This document shows positions 25,303 to 33,590 of a DNA stretch of 64,000 nt, one piece after another; within the stretch, counting starts at the first letter, position 1, and every line of letters begins with the position of its first letter. Below the pieces are notes generated by a model. It was given only the letters and a program-made list of their open reading frames with translations. It was not told the DNA's origin and made no database searches. This DNA is from JABCYV01 sp035512155 (lineage in GTDB: Bacteria > Acidobacteriota > Terriglobia > Terriglobales > Acidobacteriaceae). The stretch spans positions 15,316-79,315 of the forward strand of contig DATKEN010000112.1 of assembly GCA_035512155.1 (NCBI GenBank), written 5' to 3'. Both the position numbers and the translations under genes were made by a program.

Positions 25303-25683
25303 GTGTCTTTTGCAACCGCAAGGCACATCTTGGCTGGCGTGTTTTTCGCTCTGCCAAGCGTGATGGGGGTGGCTATAGCACTCCCTCCGTTGGAAATGCT
25401 GACTCAAGAGATCCCGCTCCCAGACAAAGATCAACTGACGAGGAAGGTTAAGAACAAAGTATCTCCGGTGTACCCGGAGATTGCGCGCCGCATGAACATC
25501 ACCGGCACGGTCAAGGTGATGGTGATAGTAGCTCCAAACGGCACCTTGAAGAGTTCGAAAGCAGTAGGGGGTCATCCCGTGTTGGTAAATGCGGCTATGG
25601 ATGCGATCAAGAAGTGGAAATTCGAATCGGCGACCGAGGAGAGCTCCGGGATCGTCGAATTCAAATTCCAGCCTGAGAACTAA
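25303..25683 (+). CDS. small TonB C-terminal-domain protein, first gene of the chemosensory operon
   Basis: 126 aa from GTG 25303 after AAGGAGGAG. An N-terminal hydrophobic segment (about 8-28) is a signal peptide or anchor. Residues 45-126 form a TonB C-terminal domain (VSPVYPEIARRMNITGTVKVMV, ending GIVEFKF). It lacks the long Pro-rich linker of classical TonB. Placement before an MCP under a sigma-54 promoter is unusual; it may couple an envelope component or receptor to the array, but this is inference. Confidence 0.82.
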   Translation: MSFATARHILAGVFFALPSVMGVAIALPPLEMLTQEIPLPDKDQLTRKVKNKVSPVYPEIARRMNITGTVKVMVIVAPNGTLKSSKAVGGHPVLVNAAMDAIKKWKFESATEESSGIVEFKFQPEN

Positions 25684-25759
25684 CGGAGCAGGATCCGAGA
25701 GGGTGGCAACGAAGACCATGCGGGACGGCAGACTGAAAGTTCGTAGCGGAGGAGCAGCA

Positions 25760-27751
25760 ATGAAGATTGGCAAGAAACTCTATGTAAATTTCGGGGCCGT
25801 GCTGGCGATGGTTTTGGTGCTTTTCCTGGTGAACCTCATTGCTGTACGGCGTGAGCACAGCGCCAAGGCCGCGGCCTCCCAGGCGTTGGGACTGGCGGAC
25901 GCTACCGACGCAGTCAAGTTTCAGATGATGCAGAACCGCCTCTATCTCAGCAATTACTTGCTCAGCGGCGACAGCCGGGAAGTAGAGCGCATGAACGATG
26001 GGTTGCGCATGTTGACCGACAAGCTGCAGAGCACGGAGAATCTGGCTGAATCGGAACAGCAGCGAACAGCTCTGGAGAAGGTAAAGCAGACTGAACAGAA
26101 CTGGGGCCGGGAATTCGCCGCACCACTGGTGGAAAAGCGAAAGGAAGTAGACAGCGGAAACGCAACGGTGGCGGAACTGCAAATTTTTTATCTGCAAAAG
26201 GACGCTGGTTCTTGGGTGAAAACCTCGACCGAGTACCTGGATGCGGCCGATCAGGAAAACAAAAAACTTCTCGAGGAACGGCGTAAGTCAGACGAAACCG
26301 CGGCTACCGCGACCATCGTGATGGCGTCCCTTAGCACCATGGTGGCTTTGATCCTGGGTGTAGTCATCGCCTTCACCACGGCCAAGTCCATCACCGAGCC
26401 CCTGAACAACTTGATGAAGGTTGCTCAACAGATTGGGAGCGAAGGGGATCTGGATCACGAGATTGATATCAAACGCAACGATGAGATTGGCGAGCTAGCT
26501 CGCACATTTGCCAAGATGGTGACCTATCTCAAGGAGATGGCGTCGGTTTCTGAAGCGATCGCGGGAGGGAACCTGGGAGTGAAAGTCCAACCCCGATCGA
26601 AGAAAGACACACTGGGCAATGCCTTCATCCGCATGATCGACGGCCTCAGAAATCTGGTCTTGAATGTGCGCGATGCGGCCTCCCAAGTGGCCAGTTCTTC
26701 CACGCAGGTAGCCGGGGCTTCGGACGAATCCGCGAAGATCAGCTTGCAGACCGCTTCGGCGATCGACGAAGTCACCAGCACCATGCACGAGATGAGCGTC
26801 AACGTGCAGAACATGGTAAAGAGCACGCAGACTCAGGCCTCGAGCGTCAGCGAAACTTCGGCGTCGATTGACCAGATGGTGGCCTCCATCCAGCGAGTAG
26901 CGGACACGGCCAAGGTCCTGCTGGACATCTCTAACCGCTCCCGGGAGGAAGTGCATAGTGGCATCACCACAATGGACAAAGCTACGGACGGGTTGAACCG
27001 GATCAATACTACGATTCGTTCCTCGGGCGAAATCATCGGAATTCTGGGTCAACGAGCCGACGACATCGGAAAAATTATCGAGGTCATCGACGACTTAGCC
27101 GAGCAGACCAACCTGTTAGCCCTGAATGCCGCGATTGAAGCGGCACGCGCTGGAGAGCATGGTCTGGGCTTCGCCGTGGTCGCCGACGAAGTCAGAAAAT
27201 TGGCGGAGAAATCGGCGCAGTCCACCAAGGAAATCTCCGAGCTCATCCAGAGTATCCAGAAAGAAGCCCGCAAAGCGGTGGAGAACATGGAACGGAGCAC
27301 CGGCATCGTGAACGATGGGCTGGGGCTAGGCCAAGAGTTGAACGGCGCTCTGCGCAAGATTTCGAATGTGGTCACGGAGGTCTACAAGTTCGCCCAAGAG
27401 ATCGGCGCGGCCACCAACGAGCAGTCGCATGGATCTTCGCAGATCGCGCGAGCCACCACACGGCTGAATGAGATTACCCACGAAATCAATTCCGCGGTAG
27501 AAGAACAGGCGTCGGGCGCGCAGGCTGTGGTCAAAGCCATGGAACGGATGCGCGAACTGGTGCAGCAAACTACGTCAGGCTCGACCGAGCTCGCCGCTTC
27601 AGCGGAACAGATGTCAAAGATGTCACGCGAGCTGCTGGACTCCATGGATCGGTTCGCGCTGGAGCAAATCGAAAGGGCGACCTCGCACTATGAGGAAAGA
27701 GCCGGGGTCAGAGGCAGCGTTCGCCACGCAGCGGCCGGTGCCCGTAGCTGA
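25760..27751 (+). CDS. methyl-accepting chemotaxis protein
   Basis: 663 aa from ATG 25760 after GGAGGAG; a longer in-frame reading overlaps the TonB gene and lacks support. TM1 at about 11-31, a helical periplasmic sensor of about 150 residues (4-helix-bundle type), TM2 at about 187-209, HAMP (about 210-262), then the coiled-coil signalling domain. The conserved hairpin tip that binds CheA/CheW is present (EQTNLLALNAAIEAARAGE, about residue 450). It should assemble with the CheW, CheA, CheR and CheB encoded next. The ligand is unknown. Confidence 0.95.
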   Translation: MKIGKKLYVNFGAVLAMVLVLFLVNLIAVRREHSAKAAASQALGLADATDAVKFQMMQNRLYLSNYLLSGDSREVERMNDGLRMLTDKLQSTENLAESEQQRTALEKVKQTEQNWGREFAAPLVEKRKEVDSGNATVAELQIFYLQKDAGSWVKTSTEYLDAADQENKKLLEERRKSDETAATATIVMASLSTMVALILGVVIAFTTAKSITEPLNNLMKVAQQIGSEGDLDHEIDIKRNDEIGELARTFAKMVTYLKEMASVSEAIAGGNLGVKVQPRSKKDTLGNAFIRMIDGLRNLVLNVRDAASQVASSSTQVAGASDESAKISLQTASAIDEVTSTMHEMSVNVQNMVKSTQTQASSVSETSASIDQMVASIQRVADTAKVLLDISNRSREEVHSGITTMDKATDGLNRINTTIRSSGEIIGILGQRADDIGKIIEVIDDLAEQTNLLALNAAIEAARAGEHGLGFAVVADEVRKLAEKSAQSTKEISELIQSIQKEARKAVENMERSTGIVNDGLGLGQELNGALRKISNVVTEVYKFAQEIGAATNEQSHGSSQIARATTRLNEITHEINSAVEEQASGAQAVVKAMERMRELVQQTTSGSTELAASAEQMSKMSRELLDSMDRFALEQIERATSHYEERAGVRGSVRHAAAGARS

Positions 27752-27765
27752 AATCGGGGATCTTC

Positions 27766-28278
27766 ATGAATCGCGAATTGCATATCGTCGGTTTCCAGGT
27801 GGGACGTGAAACTTATGGCGTGCCCATTACTGCGTTGCACGAGATCGTGCGGGTACCCGAGATCACAGCGGTGCCGGATGCGCCAGACTACATGGAAGGG
27901 GTTATCAATCTGCGGGGCAAGATTGTCTCGGTTATCGATTTGCGCAAACGATTTGGCGAAAAGAATGTCCAGTCCACCCGGCGTAATCGGATTCTGGTGG
28001 TGGAACACAACGGGCGGCTATCCGGTCTGATCGTGGATTCCGCCTCTGAGGTGCTCAAGATTCCCGCCGCTGATGTCGACTCTTCCCCCACGGTGTTTCA
28101 AGAGAGCGGGCTGAATTGCGTGACCGGACTGGGCAAGTTTCGTGGACGCCTGATCGTGTTGCTGGATCCGGCCAAATTACTGGACTACAGCGAAGGACTG
28201 CGAAAGGGCGAGGCGGCTTCAAGTGGTGAACGGCAAAAGCCGGCCGCAGAAGCCCGGGGCGCGGCCGCGACGAAATAG
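27766..28278 (+). CDS. cheW: chemotaxis coupling protein CheW
   Basis: 170 aa. A CheW-type beta-barrel that links receptors to CheA: FQVGRETYGVPITALHEIVRVPEIT at the start, GVINLRGKIVSVIDLRKRF in the middle, and GLGKFRGRLIVLLDPAKLL toward the end. The last 20 residues are charged and Ala-rich. It starts 14 bases after the MCP stop. Confidence 0.95.
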   Translation: MNRELHIVGFQVGRETYGVPITALHEIVRVPEITAVPDAPDYMEGVINLRGKIVSVIDLRKRFGEKNVQSTRRNRILVVEHNGRLSGLIVDSASEVLKIPAADVDSSPTVFQESGLNCVTGLGKFRGRLIVLLDPAKLLDYSEGLRKGEAASSGERQKPAAEARGAAATK

Positions 28279-28280
28279 GA

Positions 28281-29204
28281 GTGGACGAAAGACGACTCAT
28301 GGGACTATCAAGCGCGCCGGCACAGCTTACCGCACCTGAACTGAAGCTGTTGCAGGCACTCGTCTATCAGGAGTGCGGTATGCACTTCGACGAGCGCCGG
28401 GCGCACTTCTTGCAGGACCGCCTGCAGCGGCGTCTGAAGGAATGCCAGTTGGATTCGTTCTATAGCTATTACCGCTTGCTGGTCAGCGACAAAGGCAAGA
28501 ACGAAATGAGCCTGCTGGTAGAGAATCTGACGGTCAACGAAACTAGTTTCTTTCGCAATAAGTCACAAATGGAACTGTTCCACAAGCATCTGCTCGACGA
28601 GCTGGTTCGGCGCAAGCAAGCGCAGCGCGACTTTTCTCTACGCATCTGGAGCGCCGGTTGCTCCACCGGCCAAGAACCGTATACCTTGGCCATGCTAATT
28701 GCGGATGCACTGGCCTACCACCTTCTGCGCAATCCGCTTCCCACTGAGATGCCCTCCCCCAAGCCCTTGATTCCTCCACCTTGGAAAGTCGAAATCCTGG
28801 CCAGCGACATCAGCTATTCGGTATTGCGGGCGGGTCAGGAAGGTACCTATACCGATTCCCAGATGGAGTCGGTGGACTACAGCTATCGCCTGCGTTATTT
28901 CGACAAGGTGGGTGAGCGGTACGCGGTAAAAAAAGCGCTGAAAGAAATTGTCCATTTCGACTTTCATAATCTGAAGACCGAGTACCTGCCCCAGCGCTAC
29001 GATGTGATTTTTTGCCGCAACGTCATGATGTATTTCGATGAGGCTGAGCAGAGGCGGCTGGTTGAGAAATTCGCGCGCTGCCTCAATCCGGAAGGCTACC
29101 TTTTCGTGGGACACGCCGAAAGCCTGTTGGGATTGACTGACAAGTTCTCCATGGTCCATCGAAACAGCGGAACCGCTTATCAGAAGATTGAGGTGACAGC
29201 GTGA
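28281..29204 (+). CDS. cheR: chemotaxis methyltransferase CheR
   Basis: 307 aa from GTG 28281, 2 bases after the cheW stop; ATG 28299 would give 301 aa. It methylates the MCP glutamates with SAM, opposing CheB. Canonical motifs: NETSFFRNK, IWSAGCSTGQEPYTLAM (SAM binding), LASDIS, and FCRNVMMYFD, which is intact, unlike the divergent CheR at 17485. The stop overlaps the CheA start (GTGA). Confidence 0.95.
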   Translation: MDERRLMGLSSAPAQLTAPELKLLQALVYQECGMHFDERRAHFLQDRLQRRLKECQLDSFYSYYRLLVSDKGKNEMSLLVENLTVNETSFFRNKSQMELFHKHLLDELVRRKQAQRDFSLRIWSAGCSTGQEPYTLAMLIADALAYHLLRNPLPTEMPSPKPLIPPPWKVEILASDISYSVLRAGQEGTYTDSQMESVDYSYRLRYFDKVGERYAVKKALKEIVHFDFHNLKTEYLPQRYDVIFCRNVMMYFDEAEQRRLVEKFARCLNPEGYLFVGHAESLLGLTDKFSMVHRNSGTAYQKIEVTA

Positions 29205-31378
29205 CCCAGTTTTCCGATGATCGCGGCGCGGAACTGAAGGAACTCTTTTTCGAGAGTGCCCAGGAACTGCTGCAAGCGCTGAACGACGAGGCCCTCAAGC
29301 TGGAGAAACATCCAGGCGACGTCGAAACCGTACGCACCATCCGGCGGATCGTACACACTCTCAAAGGTGACGCCGCGACTTGCGGATTCCGCGAATTGAG
29401 TAATTCCGCGCATGAACTCGAAGATGCGCTAGCCCTTGAGAAGGCATCATCCCAAGCGACTCTGGCCGAAGTGGCCTTGGCCGCTGCCGACACTTTTAAC
29501 GCTATGGTGGCTGCCTACCGCGGTAAGGCCAAACCGCCATCCCCAGAACCGCTACGAAAATTGATCCGTAAACTGACGGAGACTTCAGACACGCCGAATA
29601 AGCGAAGCAAGAAAAAAGTGTCGAAAGACTCCAAGATCGCGGCCCGGACCGCCTGGACGGAGTATGAAACGCTCGCCGCGGAGGGAGCGCTGGGTCAGGG
29701 CAAACGGGTGTACCACGTCATCACCGTGATCGATCCGCATTGCGCCATGCCGATTGCGGCTCGGCAACTTCTGCTGAATGCACTAGGTTCGGTAGGCGAC
29801 ATTATCGCGACCCGGCCTGAGCCGGGATCGCCCGACGCCGCCAAGCAAGTCGAGTTGCTTGTCGCCAGCGATAAATCCGCCGATCAGGTTACCGCCAAAT
29901 GCCGCATTCCTAGCGTAATCAGCCAGGTCAGCGTAGAAGCGTTGCAGTCGAAGGCGCCAAAGGGGAAGAAGGCCGTACCCGGACCGCTTTCCACCGAAAG
30001 CGACGAACCTTCGCTCCCCGCACCGGAACCTGAAGCCCAGGTCGTTTCATCCTGGGAAGACGCGGCCCCGGCTACCAGGGCGTTTTCAACGACGGTGCCG
30101 GAAAATATCCTGCGAGTCGACGCCGAGCGGATCGACAGCGTGCTTAACCTGGTAGGCGAGTTGATTATCGGGAAATCCATGCTGCAACAGGCCTTTCTCG
30201 AATTCACGCGACGCTTTCCCAAAGAAGCAATGCGCGCTCGATTCAGCGACGCCATGGCCTTCCAGACCCGGGTGTTAAGCGACCTGCAGCGCTCAGTGAT
30301 GAAGATCCGCATGGTGCCGGTGGAACAGCTTTTCCGGCGATTCCCGCGCATGGTCCGTGACGTGGCGAAACAGTGCGGTAAGGAAGTGGAACTGGTGCTC
30401 AGTGGACAGGACACGGATCTCGACAAGAGTCTGTTGGATGCGATCGCCGAACCGCTCACCCACTTGGTCCGAAATGCGGTGAGCCATGGTATTGAAAGTC
30501 CTGGGGAGCGGGGACGCGAAGGCAAGCCCGCTCATGGCACCATTCGCCTAACGGCATACCATCACGGCAATCAGGTGGTGGTGGAAGTCAGTGACGATGG
30601 ACGGGGCATTGACGCTCAGAAGGTAAAGGCGAAAGCGTTGGAAAAAGGCCTGGTCACGCCCGAGGAAGCTGGCCGGTTGAACGAAGCCGATGTTCTGGAA
30701 TTGGTCTTGCGGCCGGGGTTCAGCACTGCCGATGAGATCACCGAGATCGCGGGGCGGGGTGTCGGCCTCGACGTCGTACAAACCGTCCTGAATCGTCTGA
30801 AGGGCAGCGTTGATATCGAAACTCGCCCCGGTCAAGGCAGCACGTTCCGCCTCAAGCTACCGCTGACACTGGCGATCATCAAGGCTCTCTTGTTCCGGGT
30901 GGAGCAGCGGCTGTACGCCGTCCCTTTGAATGGGGTAGCAGAAATTGCGCGCGCCCAGGAATCCGATCTGCACCGGGTAGACGGATACGAGGTCCTGCAA
31001 TTGCGCGATCAAGTATTGCCTCTGGTCCGTTTAGGAAGACCCCCGCAGGAACCGGCGGATTCTACCCCGGGCAAGATCTTTATACTGGTTATCGCTTTGG
31101 GTGAACGGAAACTTGGGATGATCGTCGAAGCTCTTGAAGGCGAGGAAGAACTGGTCATCAAAGCACTCGACGATCAAACTGTGGCGACAGACTTAGTTAG
31201 TGGCGCTTCCATCCTGGGCGATGGCCGGGTGGTGCTGATCGTGAATCTCGCCGCCATTATTGAACGTCACGGCCGGTCGCGGCCTCATGGAACCGGCAAG
31301 GTTAGTTCGGGAATTCTGCTTCAGCACCCGGATCGCGTGGCCGCACCTTCCCAGCCAGCAACGGGGGTGCATCCATGA
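29201..31378 (+). CDS. cheA: chemotaxis histidine kinase CheA
   Basis: 725 aa. Hpt domain (1-110) with phosphorylated His52 in RIVHTLKGDAATCGF, a variable response-regulator-docking region (about 145-240), an acidic Pro/Glu linker, dimerisation helices (about 305-370), ATPase with HLVRNAVSHGIESP (about 421), DDGRGID and GRGVGLDVV, and a C-terminal CheW-like regulatory domain (about 545-690). It has one Hpt domain and no fused receiver. GTG 29201 follows GAGGTG and overlaps cheR. Confidence 0.96.
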   Translation: MTQFSDDRGAELKELFFESAQELLQALNDEALKLEKHPGDVETVRTIRRIVHTLKGDAATCGFRELSNSAHELEDALALEKASSQATLAEVALAAADTFNAMVAAYRGKAKPPSPEPLRKLIRKLTETSDTPNKRSKKKVSKDSKIAARTAWTEYETLAAEGALGQGKRVYHVITVIDPHCAMPIAARQLLLNALGSVGDIIATRPEPGSPDAAKQVELLVASDKSADQVTAKCRIPSVISQVSVEALQSKAPKGKKAVPGPLSTESDEPSLPAPEPEAQVVSSWEDAAPATRAFSTTVPENILRVDAERIDSVLNLVGELIIGKSMLQQAFLEFTRRFPKEAMRARFSDAMAFQTRVLSDLQRSVMKIRMVPVEQLFRRFPRMVRDVAKQCGKEVELVLSGQDTDLDKSLLDAIAEPLTHLVRNAVSHGIESPGERGREGKPAHGTIRLTAYHHGNQVVVEVSDDGRGIDAQKVKAKALEKGLVTPEEAGRLNEADVLELVLRPGFSTADEITEIAGRGVGLDVVQTVLNRLKGSVDIETRPGQGSTFRLKLPLTLAIIKALLFRVEQRLYAVPLNGVAEIARAQESDLHRVDGYEVLQLRDQVLPLVRLGRPPQEPADSTPGKIFILVIALGERKLGMIVEALEGEEELVIKALDDQTVATDLVSGASILGDGRVVLIVNLAAIIERHGRSRPHGTGKVSSGILLQHPDRVAAPSQPATGVHP

Positions 31379-32490
31379 CAACCCCGCCCGTACGGGTCTT
31401 GGTAGTCGACGATTCAGCTCTGATGCGGAAGCTAATTCCACAGATTTTGGAGAAGGACAGCTCGATTCAGGTAGTGGGAACCGCCATGGATGGAAACTTC
31501 GGTCTGAAGAAGATCGAGGATCTGAAACCGCAAGTGGTGACTCTCGACCTGGAGATGCCGGCTATGGGCGGCCTCGACATGCTGAAGGAAATCATGCGCC
31601 GGCACCGGCTGCCAGTGATCGTCGTCAGTTCGCACAGCACCCAGGGAGCGTCGATCACACTGCAAGCGCTATCACTGGGGGCGTTCGATTTTGTGGCCAA
31701 GCCACACGACGTTTCGGCGCGCATGCCGCAAATTGCAGCGGAACTGATTGCCAAGATAAAGGCCGCCGCCCAGAGCCGAGGCGTCAGAGTGCGGCCGGTT
31801 CCCGATATCTTTCCGAGGTCCACCAAGCTCGCTCTTGACCCGAAGAGACTACCGACCAGACTTGTGGCCATTGGAGTCTCTACCGGCGGGCCACAGGCGT
31901 TGCAGCATGTGCTTTCTCAGCTACCAGGGGACTTTCCGGCAACTATTGTCGTGGTGCAACATATGCCGGAGGGCTTCACTGAAATGTTCGCCCGGCGACT
32001 GGATGAGATCTGCGCCATCGGAGTTAAGGAAGCTCGGTCTGGCGACCTGTTGCTGGCTGGCCGCGCTCTGATCTGTCCCGGCAGCCGGCACCTCAAAGTG
32101 AAGCGCTTGCCTCTAGGCGACGTAGCGGTCTTGACCGATGACCCCCATGTGAACGGTCATCGGCCGTCCGTGGATGTTTTGTTCAAGAGCGTGGCCGAGG
32201 AATTCGGTGCCAAAAGCATCGCCGTCCTGATGACTGGCATGGGCGAAGATGGAGCCAATGGCATGGGAATGGTCAGAGCGGCACGCGGGATGACCATTGC
32301 CCAGAATGAGGAATCTTGCGTGGTATTTGGCATGCCCAAGGCCGCCATTGATCGTGGCTTCGCACTACGGGTGGTTGGACTCGACGCGCTAGCCAAAACT
32401 TTGTTGGCCCAGTGCACGCAAGATCGCAGGACCGAGCTTGCTTCAGAACCAGCCGATGGTGGCAAGGCTGCTGGCGCGGGACGAGATTAA
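31375..32490 (+). CDS. cheB: chemotaxis methylesterase CheB
   Basis: 371 aa. Receiver (1-125) with acidic pair VVDDS and Asp58 in VTLDLEMP, a linker, and the esterase domain with the Ser of GVSTGGPQ (about 167), His of VVQHMPEGFT and Asp of GMGEDGANGM. It demethylates or deamidates MCP glutamates and is activated by CheA. It overlaps cheA by ATGA. Confidence 0.96.
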   Translation: MTTPPVRVLVVDDSALMRKLIPQILEKDSSIQVVGTAMDGNFGLKKIEDLKPQVVTLDLEMPAMGGLDMLKEIMRRHRLPVIVVSSHSTQGASITLQALSLGAFDFVAKPHDVSARMPQIAAELIAKIKAAAQSRGVRVRPVPDIFPRSTKLALDPKRLPTRLVAIGVSTGGPQALQHVLSQLPGDFPATIVVVQHMPEGFTEMFARRLDEICAIGVKEARSGDLLLAGRALICPGSRHLKVKRLPLGDVAVLTDDPHVNGHRPSVDVLFKSVAEEFGAKSIAVLMTGMGEDGANGMGMVRAARGMTIAQNEESCVVFGMPKAAIDRGFALRVVGLDALAKTLLAQCTQDRRTELASEPADGGKAAGAGRD

Positions 32491-32553
32491 CTTTTAATCC
32501 GGCAGGCAAGAATAGGATGCCGGGCGTTGGATTTAGCAGGAGGAGGTTGCATT

Positions 32554-32994
32554 ATGGAGCCGTTTGCCCCAGTACGACGCAGTAAAGATGGTCAGCCCAT
32601 TCGCTACCTGGTAGTGGATGATTCCGTTTTCGCCCGCAAAAACCTGGCTCGTATCATCGAGACCTTCGGTGGACAAGTAGCTGGCGAAGCCGGTGACGGC
32701 ATGACCGCAATCACGGAGTACGAACGAACCACACCCGACATCGTCCTCATGGATATCACCATGCCTCAGATGGAAGGCATTGAGGCTGCTGAAAAGATCG
32801 TGAAACAGCACCCCGAAGCACGCATCGTTATGGTGTCCTCCGTTGGCTATCAGGAGAACATCGTGGCGGCGCTGCAGCGCGGCGCGCGCCACTTCGTACA
32901 GAAACCGGTGAAACCGGAGGTGCTGTACGAAGTGATCAAATACGTGTTGGGCGAGGATGGTACCGTGGCTCAGGCTGCGGGCGCGGGGGCCTAA
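32554..32994 (+). CDS. cheY: CheY-type response regulator
   Basis: 146 aa from ATG 32554, preceded by AGGAGGAGG. A single receiver with acidic pair VVDDS, phosphoacceptor Asp67 in VLMDITMP, Ser in IVMVSSVG and Lys in FVQKPVKP. It is the likely output of the CheA in this operon. No flagellar or type IV pilus motor gene is in the window, so its target is unknown. Confidence 0.92.
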   Translation: MEPFAPVRRSKDGQPIRYLVVDDSVFARKNLARIIETFGGQVAGEAGDGMTAITEYERTTPDIVLMDITMPQMEGIEAAEKIVKQHPEARIVMVSSVGYQENIVAALQRGARHFVQKPVKPEVLYEVIKYVLGEDGTVAQAAGAGA

Positions 32995-32996
32995 CT

Positions 32997-33488
32997 GTGA
33001 AAATGGAACTGATTCAGCCGTTCATCAACGCGGCCGACGCTGTGCTGGCTCAAGGGCTGCAGTGTCCCATGGCGATGGGAAGCCTCAGCATGGACGAAGA
33101 AGCTTATCGCCGCAAAGGTGTGGCTGCACTGGTCTCGTTGACGGGAGACATTGAGGGACGAATTATCTTTGATCTGGATGCGGAGACCGCGCTGCGCGTG
33201 GCCAGTCGCTTCGCCGGCGCAGAATTGCCCGAGTCTGACGAACTGATCAAAGAAACCGTTTGCGAATTGGCGAACCAGGTTGCCGGCAACGCCATCACCG
33301 CTCTGAATGATCAGGGATTCCATTTCCGGGTCCATCCCCCTGCGCTGCATACCTCCGAACGCGGCACTCAGAGCAGCGAGGACACCGAAGCTTTGGTAAT
33401 GTGCTTTGAGACCAATGTAGGGAACGTCTTCATGAACATCGCGCTGCGGTATAACCGCAACCATGAATTAGTGGCGGCAGGGGCATAG
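32997..33488 (+). CDS. cheX: CheX/CheC-type chemotaxis phosphatase
   Basis: 163 aa. CheX dephosphorylates CheY-P. The signature E-x2-N-x21-P of the CheC/CheX/FliY family is visible once (ELAN at about residue 94, Pro 22 residues later); a single catalytic motif favours CheX over CheC. The residue four before the Glu is Glu rather than the usual Asp or Ser. It starts 2 bases after cheY (GTG 32997; ATG 33003 possible) and closes the operon. No CheZ or CheD was seen. Confidence 0.85.
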   Translation: MKMELIQPFINAADAVLAQGLQCPMAMGSLSMDEEAYRRKGVAALVSLTGDIEGRIIFDLDAETALRVASRFAGAELPESDELIKETVCELANQVAGNAITALNDQGFHFRVHPPALHTSERGTQSSEDTEALVMCFETNVGNVFMNIALRYNRNHELVAAGA

Positions 33489-33512
33489 AGACGGAAAGAG
33501 CCATTGACCTTA

Positions 33513-33535
33513 GTTTTCGATTGCCGATCGAAAAC
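33513..33535. terminator. inverted repeat after the chemosensory operon
   Basis: A perfect 9-bp stem GTTTTCGAT / ATCGAAAAC with a 5-base loop, 25 bases past cheX and between two convergent genes. No T tract follows on either strand, so termination is plausible but unproven. Confidence 0.45.
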
Positions 33536-33590
33536 CTTCGCTAGCACATTCCAGAAGCGCTAAAAAGCAACACCCATAAGAAAGCCTTCC

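Noticed and set aside
25589..25759. In-frame upstream extension of the MCP
   Set aside because: It overlaps the TonB gene; ATG 25760 has a strong Shine-Dalgarno and leads straight into TM1.
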